The translations under genes were made by a program, and so were the position numbers. Positions 49,852 through 58,507 of a stretch of DNA of 64,000 bases are shown piece by piece (the stretch's first letter is position 1; each line of letters starts with the position of its first letter). The stretch covers positions 4,216,001-4,280,000 of the forward strand of contig NZ_CP059399.1 in assembly GCF_013744875.1 (NCBI RefSeq). Direction: 5' to 3'. This DNA is from Nocardia huaxiensis (GTDB taxonomy: Bacteria > Actinomycetota > Actinomycetes > Mycobacteriales > Mycobacteriaceae). Under the pieces are notes generated by a model, which saw only the letters and a program-made list of their open reading frames with translations, made no database searches and was not told where the DNA came from.

Positions 49852-50871
49852 ATGTCTGAACCGAGGATGTCTGAGCCGAGAATGTCCGAACCGAACCGAT
49901 TCCGGCGCTGGCGCCGGCTCGTCCCCTGGGCGGCCGCCGCGGCGGTGCTCGCCGCGTGCAGCGGGCCCGGTGCGGACGTGTCGAGTACGACCAATGCGCC
50001 CGTCGCCGTCGGCGACCTTCGGAAAGTGGCGGTGGTGACGCACGGTTCGCCCGGTGACGCCTTCTGGAACGTGGTGAAGAACGGCTCCGAGGCCGCGGGC
50101 AAGGACCTGGGCGTGACCATCGAATACAACTCCTCGGGCGATCCCGGCCAGCAGGCGCGGCTCATCGACAATGCCGTGACCCAGCGGGTCGACGGGCTGG
50201 TGGTGTCCATGGCGAATCCGGACGCGCTGCTGCCGTCCATCCGCAAGGCCATCGCGGCGGGAATTCCGGTGGTGACCATCAACTCCGGTGAGGGTAGGAG
50301 CGCCGAGGCCGGCGCCATCGGCCATGTCGGGCAGAGCGAGAAGCTGGCCGGTGAAGCCGCCGGTAAACGCCTGGCCGACGCCGGAAAACGCAAGCTGCTG
50401 TGCGTGATTCACGAGGCGGGCAATGTCGGGGCCAGTGATCGCTGTGCCGGTGCGACACAGGGCTTCGGCAACACGGTGACCATTCAGGTCGATATCAACA
50501 ATCCGGTCGATATTCAGGCGCGCATCAAGGGCGCCCTGGAGGCCGATCCCGCCATCGACGCCGTGCTGGCCTTGAACTCGCAGGTGGCGGCGCGTGCGGT
50601 GGGTGGTGCGCAGGATGCGCGTTCGACGGCCACCGTCGCCACCTTCGACCTGAATACCGATGTGGTGGCGGCGATCCGGGCGGGCTCACTGCTGTTCGCG
50701 GTGGATCAGCAGCAGTACGAGCAGGGCTATCTGCCGGTGGTCATGTTGAAGCTGTACAAGTCCAACCTCAATACCGTCGGCGGCGGTCGTCCGGTGCAGA
50801 CGGGACCGGCCTTCGTGGACCGGGACAATGTCGACGCCGTGGCCGAGCTGGTCGGCCAGGGCACCCGGTGA
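49852..50871 (+). CDS. ABC sugar-binding lipoprotein (inositol importer)
   Basis: This is a 339-residue periplasmic-binding-protein-like lipoprotein of the ribose/inositol type (VVTHGSPGDAFWNVVKNGSEAAGKDL, VDGLVVSMANPDALLPSIRKAI, INSGEG, FDLNTDVVAAI and AVDQQQYEQGYL). The lipobox is VLAACS with Cys36. Unusually the N-terminus begins with three copies of a five-codon unit (MSEPR, MSEPR, MSEPN), each beginning with ATG (49852, 49867, 49882). GGAGAGG suits the first. The permease and ATPase genes follow directly. It probably captures myo-inositol. Confidence 0.88.
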   Translation: MSEPRMSEPRMSEPNRFRRWRRLVPWAAAAAVLAACSGPGADVSSTTNAPVAVGDLRKVAVVTHGSPGDAFWNVVKNGSEAAGKDLGVTIEYNSSGDPGQQARLIDNAVTQRVDGLVVSMANPDALLPSIRKAIAAGIPVVTINSGEGRSAEAGAIGHVGQSEKLAGEAAGKRLADAGKRKLLCVIHEAGNVGASDRCAGATQGFGNTVTIQVDINNPVDIQARIKGALEADPAIDAVLALNSQVAARAVGGAQDARSTATVATFDLNTDVVAAIRAGSLLFAVDQQQYEQGYLPVVMLKLYKSNLNTVGGGRPVQTGPAFVDRDNVDAVAELVGQGTR

Positions 50872-51941
50872 GCGGGTCGGGAGTGAATGAAATGACAACT
50901 GCGACACAGACATCCGCCACCCCGGCGCTACCGGAGGACCGGATTCCGATCCTCAACCGGCTGGTGCAGCGGCCCGAGATCGGCGCGCTGCTGGGCGCGC
51001 TGGTGGTGCTGGTCTTCTTCTCCATCGTCGCCGACAACTTCCTGACCGCGTCCGGAATCGCGGGCTGGCTCGACGATTCCGCCACGCTGGGCATCATGGC
51101 GGTGGCGGTGGCCATGCTCATGATCGGCGGTGAGTTCGACCTCTCGGCCGGTGTCATGACCGCCTCCACGGCCCTGGTCACCGCGGCGCTGGCGGTCGAG
51201 GCGGGCTGGAATCTGTGGCCGGCCCTGCTGGTTTCGCTGATTTTCGCGCTGGCGGTGGGTGCGCTCAACGGCTGGCTGGTCATGCGCACCGGGCTGCCCA
51301 GCTTCATCGTCACCCTCGGGACCTTCCTGGCATTGCAGGGCTTGAATCTCGGTGTGACCCGGTTGATCACGGACGGGGTGCAGATCTCGGGGGTGCGCAG
51401 CGCCTCCGGCTACGAGTCGGCGGGCTGGGTGTTCGCCTCCACCACCGATATCGGCGACGCGCACATTCAGGCGTCGGTGGTGTGGTGGATCGTGTTCACC
51501 CTGGTGGCGGCAATCATCCTGATGCGCACCAGGTTCGGCAACTGGGTCTTCGCCGTCGGCGGTTCGCTGCCGAGCGCTCGCGCGGTCGGTGTGCCGGCCA
51601 CGCGCACCAAGATCCTGCTGTTCATGGGCACCGCCTTCGCGGGCTGGGTGGTCGGCGCGTGCAATCTCATGCGCTTCGCGACCGTGCAGGCGAATCAGGG
51701 TGTGGGACTGGAGTTCCAGTACATCATCGCGGCGGTGATCGGCGGCTGCCTGCTGACCGGCGGCTTCGGATCGGTGGTGGGTGCGGCGCTGGGCGCGCTC
51801 ATCTTCGGCATGGCGCGGCAGGGGATCGTGGCGGCGGGCTGGAACAGCGACTGGTTCATGCTCTTCCTCGGCATCCTGCTGATGGCCGCCGTGCTGGTCA
51901 ACAATGAATTCAAGAAGCGGGCGGAAAGGGTACGGCGATGA
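50868..51941 (+). CDS. ABC sugar permease (RbsC-like)
   Basis: This is a permease of up to 357 residues with about ten membrane helices. Family motifs: [25 protein letters not shown] (the GGEFDLS motif of ribose-type permeases), [37 protein letters not shown] and [24 protein letters not shown] at 50868 overlaps the binding-protein stop (GTGA). ATG at 50892 with GGGAG nine bases upstream is a good alternative and would remove eight residues. It is the membrane part of the predicted inositol importer. Confidence 0.92.
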   Translation: MSGSGVNEMTTATQTSATPALPEDRIPILNRLVQRPEIGALLGALVVLVFFSIVADNFLTASGIAGWLDDSATLGIMAVAVAMLMIGGEFDLSAGVMTASTALVTAALAVEAGWNLWPALLVSLIFALAVGALNGWLVMRTGLPSFIVTLGTFLALQGLNLGVTRLITDGVQISGVRSASGYESAGWVFASTTDIGDAHIQASVVWWIVFTLVAAIILMRTRFGNWVFAVGGSLPSARAVGVPATRTKILLFMGTAFAGWVVGACNLMRFATVQANQGVGLEFQYIIAAVIGGCLLTGGFGSVVGAALGALIFGMARQGIVAAGWNSDWFMLFLGILLMAAVLVNNEFKKRAERVRR

Positions 51942-52720
51942 CCTCACTCATCGAAACCGTCGGCATCGGAAAGCGTTACGGCGGTGTGGTGGCCCTCGAG
52001 GGCGTGTCCACGGTGGTGAATCCGGGCGAGGTCACCTGCGTGCTCGGCGACAATGGCGCGGGCAAGTCGACGCTCATCAAGATCCTGTCCGGGGTGCATC
52101 AGCATGATGCGGGCGAGCTGAGGATCGAGGGCGAATCGGTCCGATTGGCCTCGCCGCGTGCGGCTTTGGATCGCGGCATCGCCACCGTGTACCAGGATCT
52201 GGCCGTGGTGCCGCTCATGAGCGTGTGGCGCAACTTCGTGCTCGGCTCCGAACCGGTCAAGAAGTACGGCCCGATTCCACTGCTGGACCGCACCACTGCC
52301 CGGGACATCACCCGGAAAGCCTTGACGGACATGGGAATCGAAATCCGCGATCTGGAGCAGCCGGTCGGCACCCTGTCCGGCGGCCAGCGCCAGTGCGTCG
52401 CGATCGCGCGGGCCGTGCACTACGGCGCGAAGGTGCTGATTCTCGACGAGCCCACGGCCGCACTGGGTGTCAAGCAGGCCGGTGTGGTGCTGCGCTATGT
52501 CGTGCAGGCGCGCGATCGGGGTCTGGGCGTCGTGCTCATCACCCACAATCCGCATCACGCCTATCCGGTGGGCGATCGCTTCCTGCTGCTCAAACGCGGT
52601 GCGGCCCTGGGCAGTTACGAGAAGGACCAGATCGATCTGCCCGAGCTGACCCGGCAGATGGCCGGCGGCGCGGAACTCGAAGCGCTGCAACACGAACTGG
52701 AACGGGTGGTGCAGCCGTGA
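51938..52720 (+). CDS. ABC transporter ATPase (sugar type, single domain)
   Basis: This is a 260-residue ATPase. Walker [10 protein letters not shown], signature [14 protein letters not shown], Walker [13 protein letters not shown] and the His-loop in [10 protein letters not shown] are all intact. Ribose-type importers often use a double ATPase of about 500 residues; this one has a single domain and would work as a dimer. Start and stop overlap both neighbours (ATGA and GTGA), so the importer is translated as a coupled block with iolC. Confidence 0.93.
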   Translation: MTSLIETVGIGKRYGGVVALEGVSTVVNPGEVTCVLGDNGAGKSTLIKILSGVHQHDAGELRIEGESVRLASPRAALDRGIATVYQDLAVVPLMSVWRNFVLGSEPVKKYGPIPLLDRTTARDITRKALTDMGIEIRDLEQPVGTLSGGQRQCVAIARAVHYGAKVLILDEPTAALGVKQAGVVLRYVVQARDRGLGVVLITHNPHHAYPVGDRFLLLKRGAALGSYEKDQIDLPELTRQMAGGAELEALQHELERVVQP

Positions 52721-53655
52721 ACGGGCCGGAGGTCCTCACCATCGGCCGGGTGGGGGTGGACCTCTACCCGCAGCAGAGCTGCGTGCCGCTCGCCGAGGTG
52801 CGGACCTTCGCCAAGTTCCTGGGCGGCACCGCCACCAATGTCGCGGTGGCGGCGGCCCGGCTGGGCCGCCGCACGGCGGTGCTCACCAAGGTCGGGCCGG
52901 ACGGTTTCGGCGACTACGTGCGAAAAGCGCTGGCGGACTTCGGTGTATCGGCGGACTACATCGGTACGTCCAAGGAGCTCCAAACTCCGGTGGTGTTCTG
53001 TGAATTGAACCCGCCGGCCGATCCGCCGCTGCTGTTCTATCGCGCGCCCATCGCTCCCGACCTGACTCTCACCGAGGACGAGATCCCCTGGGATGCGGTG
53101 GATTCCGTACCACTGCTGTGGGTTACGGGCACCGGGGTCAGCGCGGAGCCGGGTCGCTCGACCCAGCGTGCCGTTCTCGAGCGGCGGGCCCGGCGCGGCC
53201 ACACCGTCCTCGACCTCGACTACCGCCCCATGTTCTGGCCGGATGTGCACACCGCCCGCGCCGAGATCGGCTGGATGCTCGATCACGTGAATGTGGTGGT
53301 GGGCAATAGAACCGAGGCCGAGGTGGCCGTCGGCACCGCCGATCCCGACCGGGCCGCCGACCGGCTGCTGGCCCGCGGCGTCCGGCTCGCCGTCATCAAA
53401 CGCGGAGCCGAAGGCGTACTCATCGCCACCGCCTCCGGCCGCTGGACCGTCCCGCCCTGCCCGGTGGAGGTCGTGTGCGGCCTGGGCGCGGGCGACGCGT
53501 TCGGCGGTGCGCTGGCCCACGGCCTGCTCGCGGACTGGGAGCCGCAGCGTCTCGCCACCTACGCCAATGCCGCGGGGGCACTGGTGGCTTCCCGCCTGGC
53601 CTGTGCCGATGCCATGCCGACCGCCGCCGAGATCGAGGAGCTGCTCTGCGCATGA
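52717..53655 (+). CDS. iolC: 5-dehydro-2-deoxygluconokinase (IolC)
   Basis: This is a 312-residue PfkB-family sugar kinase. N-terminal [15 protein letters not shown] and [17 protein letters not shown] are typical of IolC. The C-terminal signature is [20 protein letters not shown] with the catalytic Asp. It phosphorylates 5-dehydro-2-deoxygluconate in the inositol pathway. GTG at 52717 overlaps the ATPase stop (GTGA). It lacks the fused C-terminal aldolase-like (DUF2090) domain found in some IolC proteins; the next gene may supply that role. Confidence 0.92.
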   Translation: MNGPEVLTIGRVGVDLYPQQSCVPLAEVRTFAKFLGGTATNVAVAAARLGRRTAVLTKVGPDGFGDYVRKALADFGVSADYIGTSKELQTPVVFCELNPPADPPLLFYRAPIAPDLTLTEDEIPWDAVDSVPLLWVTGTGVSAEPGRSTQRAVLERRARRGHTVLDLDYRPMFWPDVHTARAEIGWMLDHVNVVVGNRTEAEVAVGTADPDRAADRLLARGVRLAVIKRGAEGVLIATASGRWTVPPCPVEVVCGLGAGDAFGGALAHGLLADWEPQRLATYANAAGALVASRLACADAMPTAAEIEELLCA

Positions 53656-54587
53656 CCGATGAGATCCCCGCGCACCCGAACGAGGAGACAGCCGTGCGCC
53701 TGACCGATGAAGCCTGGCAGGAACTGCTGCGCGTGCGCGCCACCGACCCGGAGGCCGTGCGGCGGGCCTACGCGGACCGGCGGCGACGGCCGAACCTGCT
53801 GTCGGACAGGGGCACCCTGTTCCTGGTGGCCGCTGACCATCCGGCGCGTGGCGCACTCGGGGTGGGCGCGGACCGGACCGCCATGGGGGATCGGCGCATG
53901 CTGCTCGAGCGGCTGCTCATCGCATTGGACAATCCCGCCGTGGACGGCGTGCTGGGTTCCCCCGATATCGTCGAGGAGCTCCTGCTGCTGGACGCGGTGC
54001 ACGACAAGATCGTCATCGGCTCCATGAACCGGGGCGGATTGGCCGGAGCCGATTGGGAAATCGACGATCGTTTCACCGGCTACGACGCGGAGTCGCTGGT
54101 GAAGTTCCGCCTGGACGGCGGGAAAATGCTGCTGCGCCTGGTGGATTCGGATCGCGGCACGGTGCCGACGCTGGAAGCCTGCGCCCGCGCGGTCTCGGAA
54201 CTGGCCGAGCACGGCCTGATGGCCATGGTCGAGCCCCTGCCGTACCATCGCGACGAGGGCGGGACGCTGGTCATGCAGAAGGACTCCGCCGCCCTGCAAC
54301 GCGCCATCACCGTGGCCTCCGGGCTCGGTGTCACCTCGGCCTACACGTGGTTGAAAATCCCTGCGCCCGATGATGTTTCGGCTCTGGATGCGACAACCCT
54401 GCCGGTGGTCGTGTTGGGTGGCGCGCCGTCCGGCGATCCGGAGACCGATCTCGCCTCCTGGGGTCAGGCCCTGCGCCACGATGTGGCCCGGGGCCTCGTG
54501 GTCGGGCGCAGCCTGCTCTACCCGCCCGACGGTGATGTGGCGGGTGCGGTCGACGCGGCCGCCCGGGTGTTGAAGGCGGCGAGATGA
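53652..54587 (+). CDS. Aldolase-like (beta/alpha)8 protein, Cgl0159 family
   Basis: This is a 311-residue predicted TIM-barrel protein coupled to iolC (ATGA). It resembles the family named after Cgl0159 of Corynebacterium glutamicum, found in inositol gene clusters: LFLVAADHPARGALGVG, VIGSMNRGGLAGADWEIDDRFTGY, VKFRLDGGKMLLRL, LMAMVEPLPYHRD and VVVLGGAPSGDPE. The Lys in the fourth or sixth strand (for example YTWLKIPAP) could form a Schiff base. It may cleave 6-phospho-5-dehydro-2-deoxygluconate like IolJ (inference). Family membership is more certain than the reaction. Confidence 0.85.
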   Translation: MTDEIPAHPNEETAVRLTDEAWQELLRVRATDPEAVRRAYADRRRRPNLLSDRGTLFLVAADHPARGALGVGADRTAMGDRRMLLERLLIALDNPAVDGVLGSPDIVEELLLLDAVHDKIVIGSMNRGGLAGADWEIDDRFTGYDAESLVKFRLDGGKMLLRLVDSDRGTVPTLEACARAVSELAEHGLMAMVEPLPYHRDEGGTLVMQKDSAALQRAITVASGLGVTSAYTWLKIPAPDDVSALDATTLPVVVLGGAPSGDPETDLASWGQALRHDVARGLVVGRSLLYPPDGDVAGAVDAAARVLKAAR

Positions 54588-55480
54588 AGCACCTGCACCG
54601 CCCCGACGGCGCCCTGCGCGACGGCTCGGATCCCGTCCTGCTGACGCCCGAAGATGCCGGCTGGACCTACACCGGCCTGCGGGTGCTGCGGCTGGCCGCC
54701 GGGGAGACGCGGGTGGTGAACACCGGTGATTTCGAAGCCTTCGTGCTCCCGCTGTCCGGGGCCTGCACCGTGCGCGTCGACGGCCACACCTTCGAAATCA
54801 TCGGCCGTGACACGGTTTTCACCCGCGTCACCGATTTCGCGTACGTTCCGCGCGACGCCGTCGTCGAGATCTCCAGCGCGACCGGCATCGAACTCGCCCT
54901 GCCCATGGCGCGCTGCGAACGCCGGCTCGACCCGAAATACGGCCCGGCCGAGCAGGTCCCGGTGGAGGTGCGCGGCGCAGGTCAGGCCACCCGCCAGGTC
55001 ACCAACTTCGGTACGCCGGGCGTCTGGGAGCACGCCGACAAACTGAATGCCTGCGAGTTGATCACACCGGACGGCAACTGGTCCTCGTATCCTCCACATA
55101 AGCACGACGAGGCGGGGGAGTGTGAAGTGATCAACGAGGAGGTCTACTACTTCCGCATCGCGGGCAGCGATGGAATCACCCCTTCCCGCACCGGATTCGG
55201 CCTGCACCGCACCTACACCGCCGACGGGGCCCTGGACGAGAATGTCGCGGTCCGCGACGGTGACGTCTTCCTGGTTCCGCACGGCTACCACGGCCCGTGC
55301 ATCGCCGCACCCGGCTATCCCATGTACTACCTGAATGTCCTGGCCGGGCCCGCGCCCGAACGATCCATGGCCTTCTGTGACGATCCCGCGCACGCCTGGG
55401 TGCGGTCGCGCTGGCCCGGCGAGCCCCTGGATCCGCGCTGTCCGGTCACCAGTCACGAAGGACGAAGGCTATGGAACTGA
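54584..55480 (+). CDS. iolB: 5-deoxy-glucuronate isomerase (IolB)
   Basis: This is a 298-residue bicupin enzyme that isomerises 5-deoxy-glucuronate to 5-dehydro-2-deoxygluconate. The metal-binding set is visible: YPPHKHDEAGECEVINEEVYYFR gives two His and a Glu, with the later His in VPHGYHGPC. N-terminal KHLHRPDG is also typical. ATG at 54584 overlaps the previous stop (ATGA), and the end overlaps iolD by ten bases. The length matches the family. Confidence 0.95.
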   Translation: MKHLHRPDGALRDGSDPVLLTPEDAGWTYTGLRVLRLAAGETRVVNTGDFEAFVLPLSGACTVRVDGHTFEIIGRDTVFTRVTDFAYVPRDAVVEISSATGIELALPMARCERRLDPKYGPAEQVPVEVRGAGQATRQVTNFGTPGVWEHADKLNACELITPDGNWSSYPPHKHDEAGECEVINEEVYYFRIAGSDGITPSRTGFGLHRTYTADGALDENVAVRDGDVFLVPHGYHGPCIAAPGYPMYYLNVLAGPAPERSMAFCDDPAHAWVRSRWPGEPLDPRCPVTSHEGRRLWN

Positions 55481-57318
55481 CGACCGCGCAAGCCCTGGTG
55501 GCCTGGCTCATCGCACAGCACTCGGAAACCCTGGAGGGTCGCGAAGTACCGCTGTTCCCAGCGGTTTTCGCCATTTTCGGGCACGGCAACGTACTCGGCC
55601 TCGGCACCGCCCTGGAAGAACGCCGCGACATTCTGCCGGTGTGGCGCGGGCACACCGAGGAGGGCATGGCCCTGGCCGCGGTCGGCTTGGCCAAGGCCAC
55701 CCAGCGCCGTCAGGTCGGCGTGGCCACCTCCTCCATCGGCCCCGGCGCGTTGAACATGGTGACGGCAGCCGGTGTGGCACACGCGAATCGGCTGCCCCTG
55801 CTGCTGCTCCCCGGCGACACCTTCACCAGCCGCGCCCCGGATCCGGTGCTGCAGCAGGTCGAGCATTTCGGCGATCCCACCGTCACCGTGAACGACGCCT
55901 TCCGTCCCGTGAGCCGCTACTTCGATCGAATCACCCGCCCGGAGCAGTTGATCGCCACACTGCCGCAGGTGGCGCGCGTACTGACGGATCCGGCGCAGGC
56001 CGGCCCGGTCGTGCTCGCCCTCCCGCAGGACGTGCAGGCCGAAACCTTCGATTTCCCCGAGGCCCTCTTCGAGCCGGTGGTGCACCGCATCACCCGCCAG
56101 CGTCCCGACACCCGCGAAATCGCCTCCGCCGCAGAACTATTGCGCACCGCGGAACGGCCCCTGCTGATCCTCGGCGGTGGCGTCCGCTACTCCGGCGCCT
56201 CCGAGCGCGCCTTGGATCTCGCAGTGCGCCATGGCATCCCGGTGACGGAAACCACCGCCGGGCGCACCCTCGTCCCGCACGATCACCCCCTCTACACCGG
56301 CCCGCTCGGCATCACCGGTTCCGCCTCCGCGAATGTGATGGCCGCCCAAGCCGATGTGGTCCTGGCGGTGGGCACCCGCCTGCAGGATTTCACCACCGCC
56401 TCCTGGACGGTCTTCCATCCCGACATCCGCCTGATCCACATCAACACAGCAGGATTCGACGCCGTCAAACACGGAGCCCTGGCCGTGGTCGGCGACGCCG
56501 ACGCCGCCCTCCGGGACCTCGCCCCCGAGCTGGCCGACTGGAAAGCCGAACCGGGCTGGACCAAACACGCCGCCACGGTGCGCGCCGAATGGGACGCCCA
56601 CATCGACAAACTCCGCGCCCCCGCCGAAGGCGCCCCCACCTACGCCCAAATCGTCGGCGTGGTAAACGATCTCAGCACCCCCGCCGACTACGTCATGACC
56701 GCCTCCGGCGGCCTCCCCGGCGAACTCGTCGGCGGGTGGCGGGCCTCCGGCGGCACCCCCACCATGGACGTCGAATACGGTTTCTCCTGCATGGGCTACG
56801 AACTCGCGGGCGCGTGGGGTGCGGCCATGGCCCACACCCACGGTCTGGTCACCACTCTCCTCGGCGACGGCTCCTACCTCATGCTCAACTCCGAACTCTT
56901 CTCCGCCGCCTTCGCGGGCCACCCCCTGGTAGCCGTGGTCTGCGACAACGACGGCTACGCCGTCATCGCCCGCCTCCAGGAATCCCAAGGCGGCACCCCC
57001 TACAACAACTTCTACCCGCACTGCCGCACCAATCACCCTCGCCCGCCCCGCGTGGACTTCGCCGCCCACGCCCACTCCCTCGGCTGCATAGTCTTCACCC
57101 CCAAGGACCTCAACGACTTCCGCGACGCCTACCCTCGAGCCCGCACCGCTGCCACCACCGAACGCCGCCCCGCCGTCATTGTCATCCGCACCCAACCCAC
57201 CAGCTGGACCGAATCCGGCGCCTGGTGGGAAGTGGGCGTCCCCCAGCACCTCTCCGGTCGCGACGCGTACGAAGAAATGAAACCCCAGCAACTCCGCTAT
57301 CTCCCGAGCCCGGAATGA
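55471..57318 (+). CDS. iolD: Trihydroxycyclohexane-1,2-dione hydrolase (IolD)
   Basis: This is a 615-residue thiamine-diphosphate enzyme that opens the cyclohexane-dione ring to 5-deoxy-glucuronate. The N-terminal Pyr domain has the catalytic Glu region (RGHTEEGMALAAVGLAKAT). The C-terminal PP domain has the ThDP motif GDGSYLMLNSELFSAAF ending in VVCDNDGYAVI. The length matches IolD (about 620-640). It overlaps iolB by ten bases and, at its end, a release-factor-like pseudogene by ATGA. iolA (methylmalonate-semialdehyde dehydrogenase), often clustered with iolD, is not in the window. Confidence 0.95.
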   Translation: MELTTAQALVAWLIAQHSETLEGREVPLFPAVFAIFGHGNVLGLGTALEERRDILPVWRGHTEEGMALAAVGLAKATQRRQVGVATSSIGPGALNMVTAAGVAHANRLPLLLLPGDTFTSRAPDPVLQQVEHFGDPTVTVNDAFRPVSRYFDRITRPEQLIATLPQVARVLTDPAQAGPVVLALPQDVQAETFDFPEALFEPVVHRITRQRPDTREIASAAELLRTAERPLLILGGGVRYSGASERALDLAVRHGIPVTETTAGRTLVPHDHPLYTGPLGITGSASANVMAAQADVVLAVGTRLQDFTTASWTVFHPDIRLIHINTAGFDAVKHGALAVVGDADAALRDLAPELADWKAEPGWTKHAATVRAEWDAHIDKLRAPAEGAPTYAQIVGVVNDLSTPADYVMTASGGLPGELVGGWRASGGTPTMDVEYGFSCMGYELAGAWGAAMAHTHGLVTTLLGDGSYLMLNSELFSAAFAGHPLVAVVCDNDGYAVIARLQESQGGTPYNNFYPHCRTNHPRPPRVDFAAHAHSLGCIVFTPKDLNDFRDAYPRARTAATTERRPAVIVIRTQPTSWTESGAWWEVGVPQHLSGRDAYEEMKPQQLRYLPSPE

Positions 57319-58346
57319 GCAATCCCGTGAACCGCAGTGAATCCCCGATACGCGAATTCCTCACCGAATATCACACATTGGAATCCCGGCTGGCCGACCG
57401 AACCCTCTACGAAAATCCGGCCGAGCTCCGCCGCGTAAGCGAACGCCTGACCGACCTGCAGCCCGCCATGTCGGCATACACCTGACTGCGAGACGCACAG
57501 GCGGAGCTCGCCGGTGCGATCGAACTGGCCGGCGAGGAACCATCTTTCGCCACGGAGCTCCCCGAACTGAAGCGCCGGGTCGAGGACCTGACCGCCCAGC
57601 TCGTCGCCCTGCTCGTCCCGGCCGATCCGCATCGCCGCGACAATACGTTCGTCGATATCTGGTCGGACCGGGATAGTGAGGATTCCGCGCGGTTCGCCGG
57701 CGACCTGGTGACCCACTATCGCCGCTACGCGGAGCACCGCGGTTGGACTGCCGACATGCTCGACTGGGCCGAAAGTGAGTTCTTCGGATATGAGCGCGTC
57801 ACACTGTCGATCTCCGGGCGCGGAGGTACCTGGCCGGCATTTCGTTTCGAGAGCGGGCTGCACCGCACGCTCTTCTACTCGATGACCGGGCCGCTGGGGT
57901 CGCCGGCAACCGCTGTCGCGGAGGTACTCGCCTATCCCGAGCCCGCCTGGCGAGACCGGGTCACGGTGAACGACGCCGACATTCGAATCGACACCTACTG
58001 CCCCGGACTCAGCTGCTTCGGTAATCGAAATCCCACCACCTACCTGACCCATCTCCCCACCGGCATCACCGCCTCCAGCTCCGCCGCTCCGAGCCAGTAC
58101 TCGAACAAGCGCCGTGCGCTGCAGCTCCTGGCATCCCGGCTCGACGCCCTTGCCGAAAATCGCTGTACCACCGCGACGTTCGGCCGGGCTCGCCCGCAGT
58201 GCCGGACCGAACCCATCCGGACCTACGACTATTTCACGAATCGGATCACCGACCACCGCATCGATCTCACCGTCCCGAGGGTCTTCGAGCCCGGCGCACT
58301 CGACGCCCTTGTCGCGGCCCTGCGTCGTGCCGATCCCGGTGCGTGA
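57315..58346 (+). pseudogene. Broken RF1-like gene without GGQ, in-frame TGA
   Basis: A single reading frame resembles peptide chain release factor 1 over its length (343 codons), interrupted by TGA at 57483-57485. Before it: 56 residues (IREFLTEYHTLESRLAD). After it, in the same frame: PADPHRRDNTFVDIW, FAGDLVTHYRRYAEHRGW, FRFESGLHR, then IRIDTYCPGLSCFGNRN and THLPTGITAS, QYSNKRRALQLLASRL. In RF1 the stretch after RIDTY holds the catalytic GGQ; here it reads CPGLSCFGN, so peptide release is impossible. The stop-codon-reading PxT reads SMT. ATG at 57315 overlaps the iolD stop. GTG at 57708 could start a shorter product, without a ribosome site. Confidence 0.8.
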
Positions 58347-58507
58347 GGGGCGTTCGGCGCGGCGTGCATTCACGCGCCGCAGGAATTCGGGCATACCGGC
58401 GTAGAGGTGACCACGGGTGGTGATCTGTGGCAGACTCGGCGCAAACGCACGTTTCGATTGCAGGGTGGGGTCGGCGTGCACGGTGATGCGGGAGTTTGAA
58501 GGTCGCA

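Noticed and set aside
57470..57500. Programmed +1 frameshift at TGA, as in prfB
   Set aside because: The sequence is ACC TGA CTG without the CTT TGA C slippery site or an upstream strong ribosome site, and the downstream homology continues in the same frame, so no shift is needed. Read-through or pseudogene remain.
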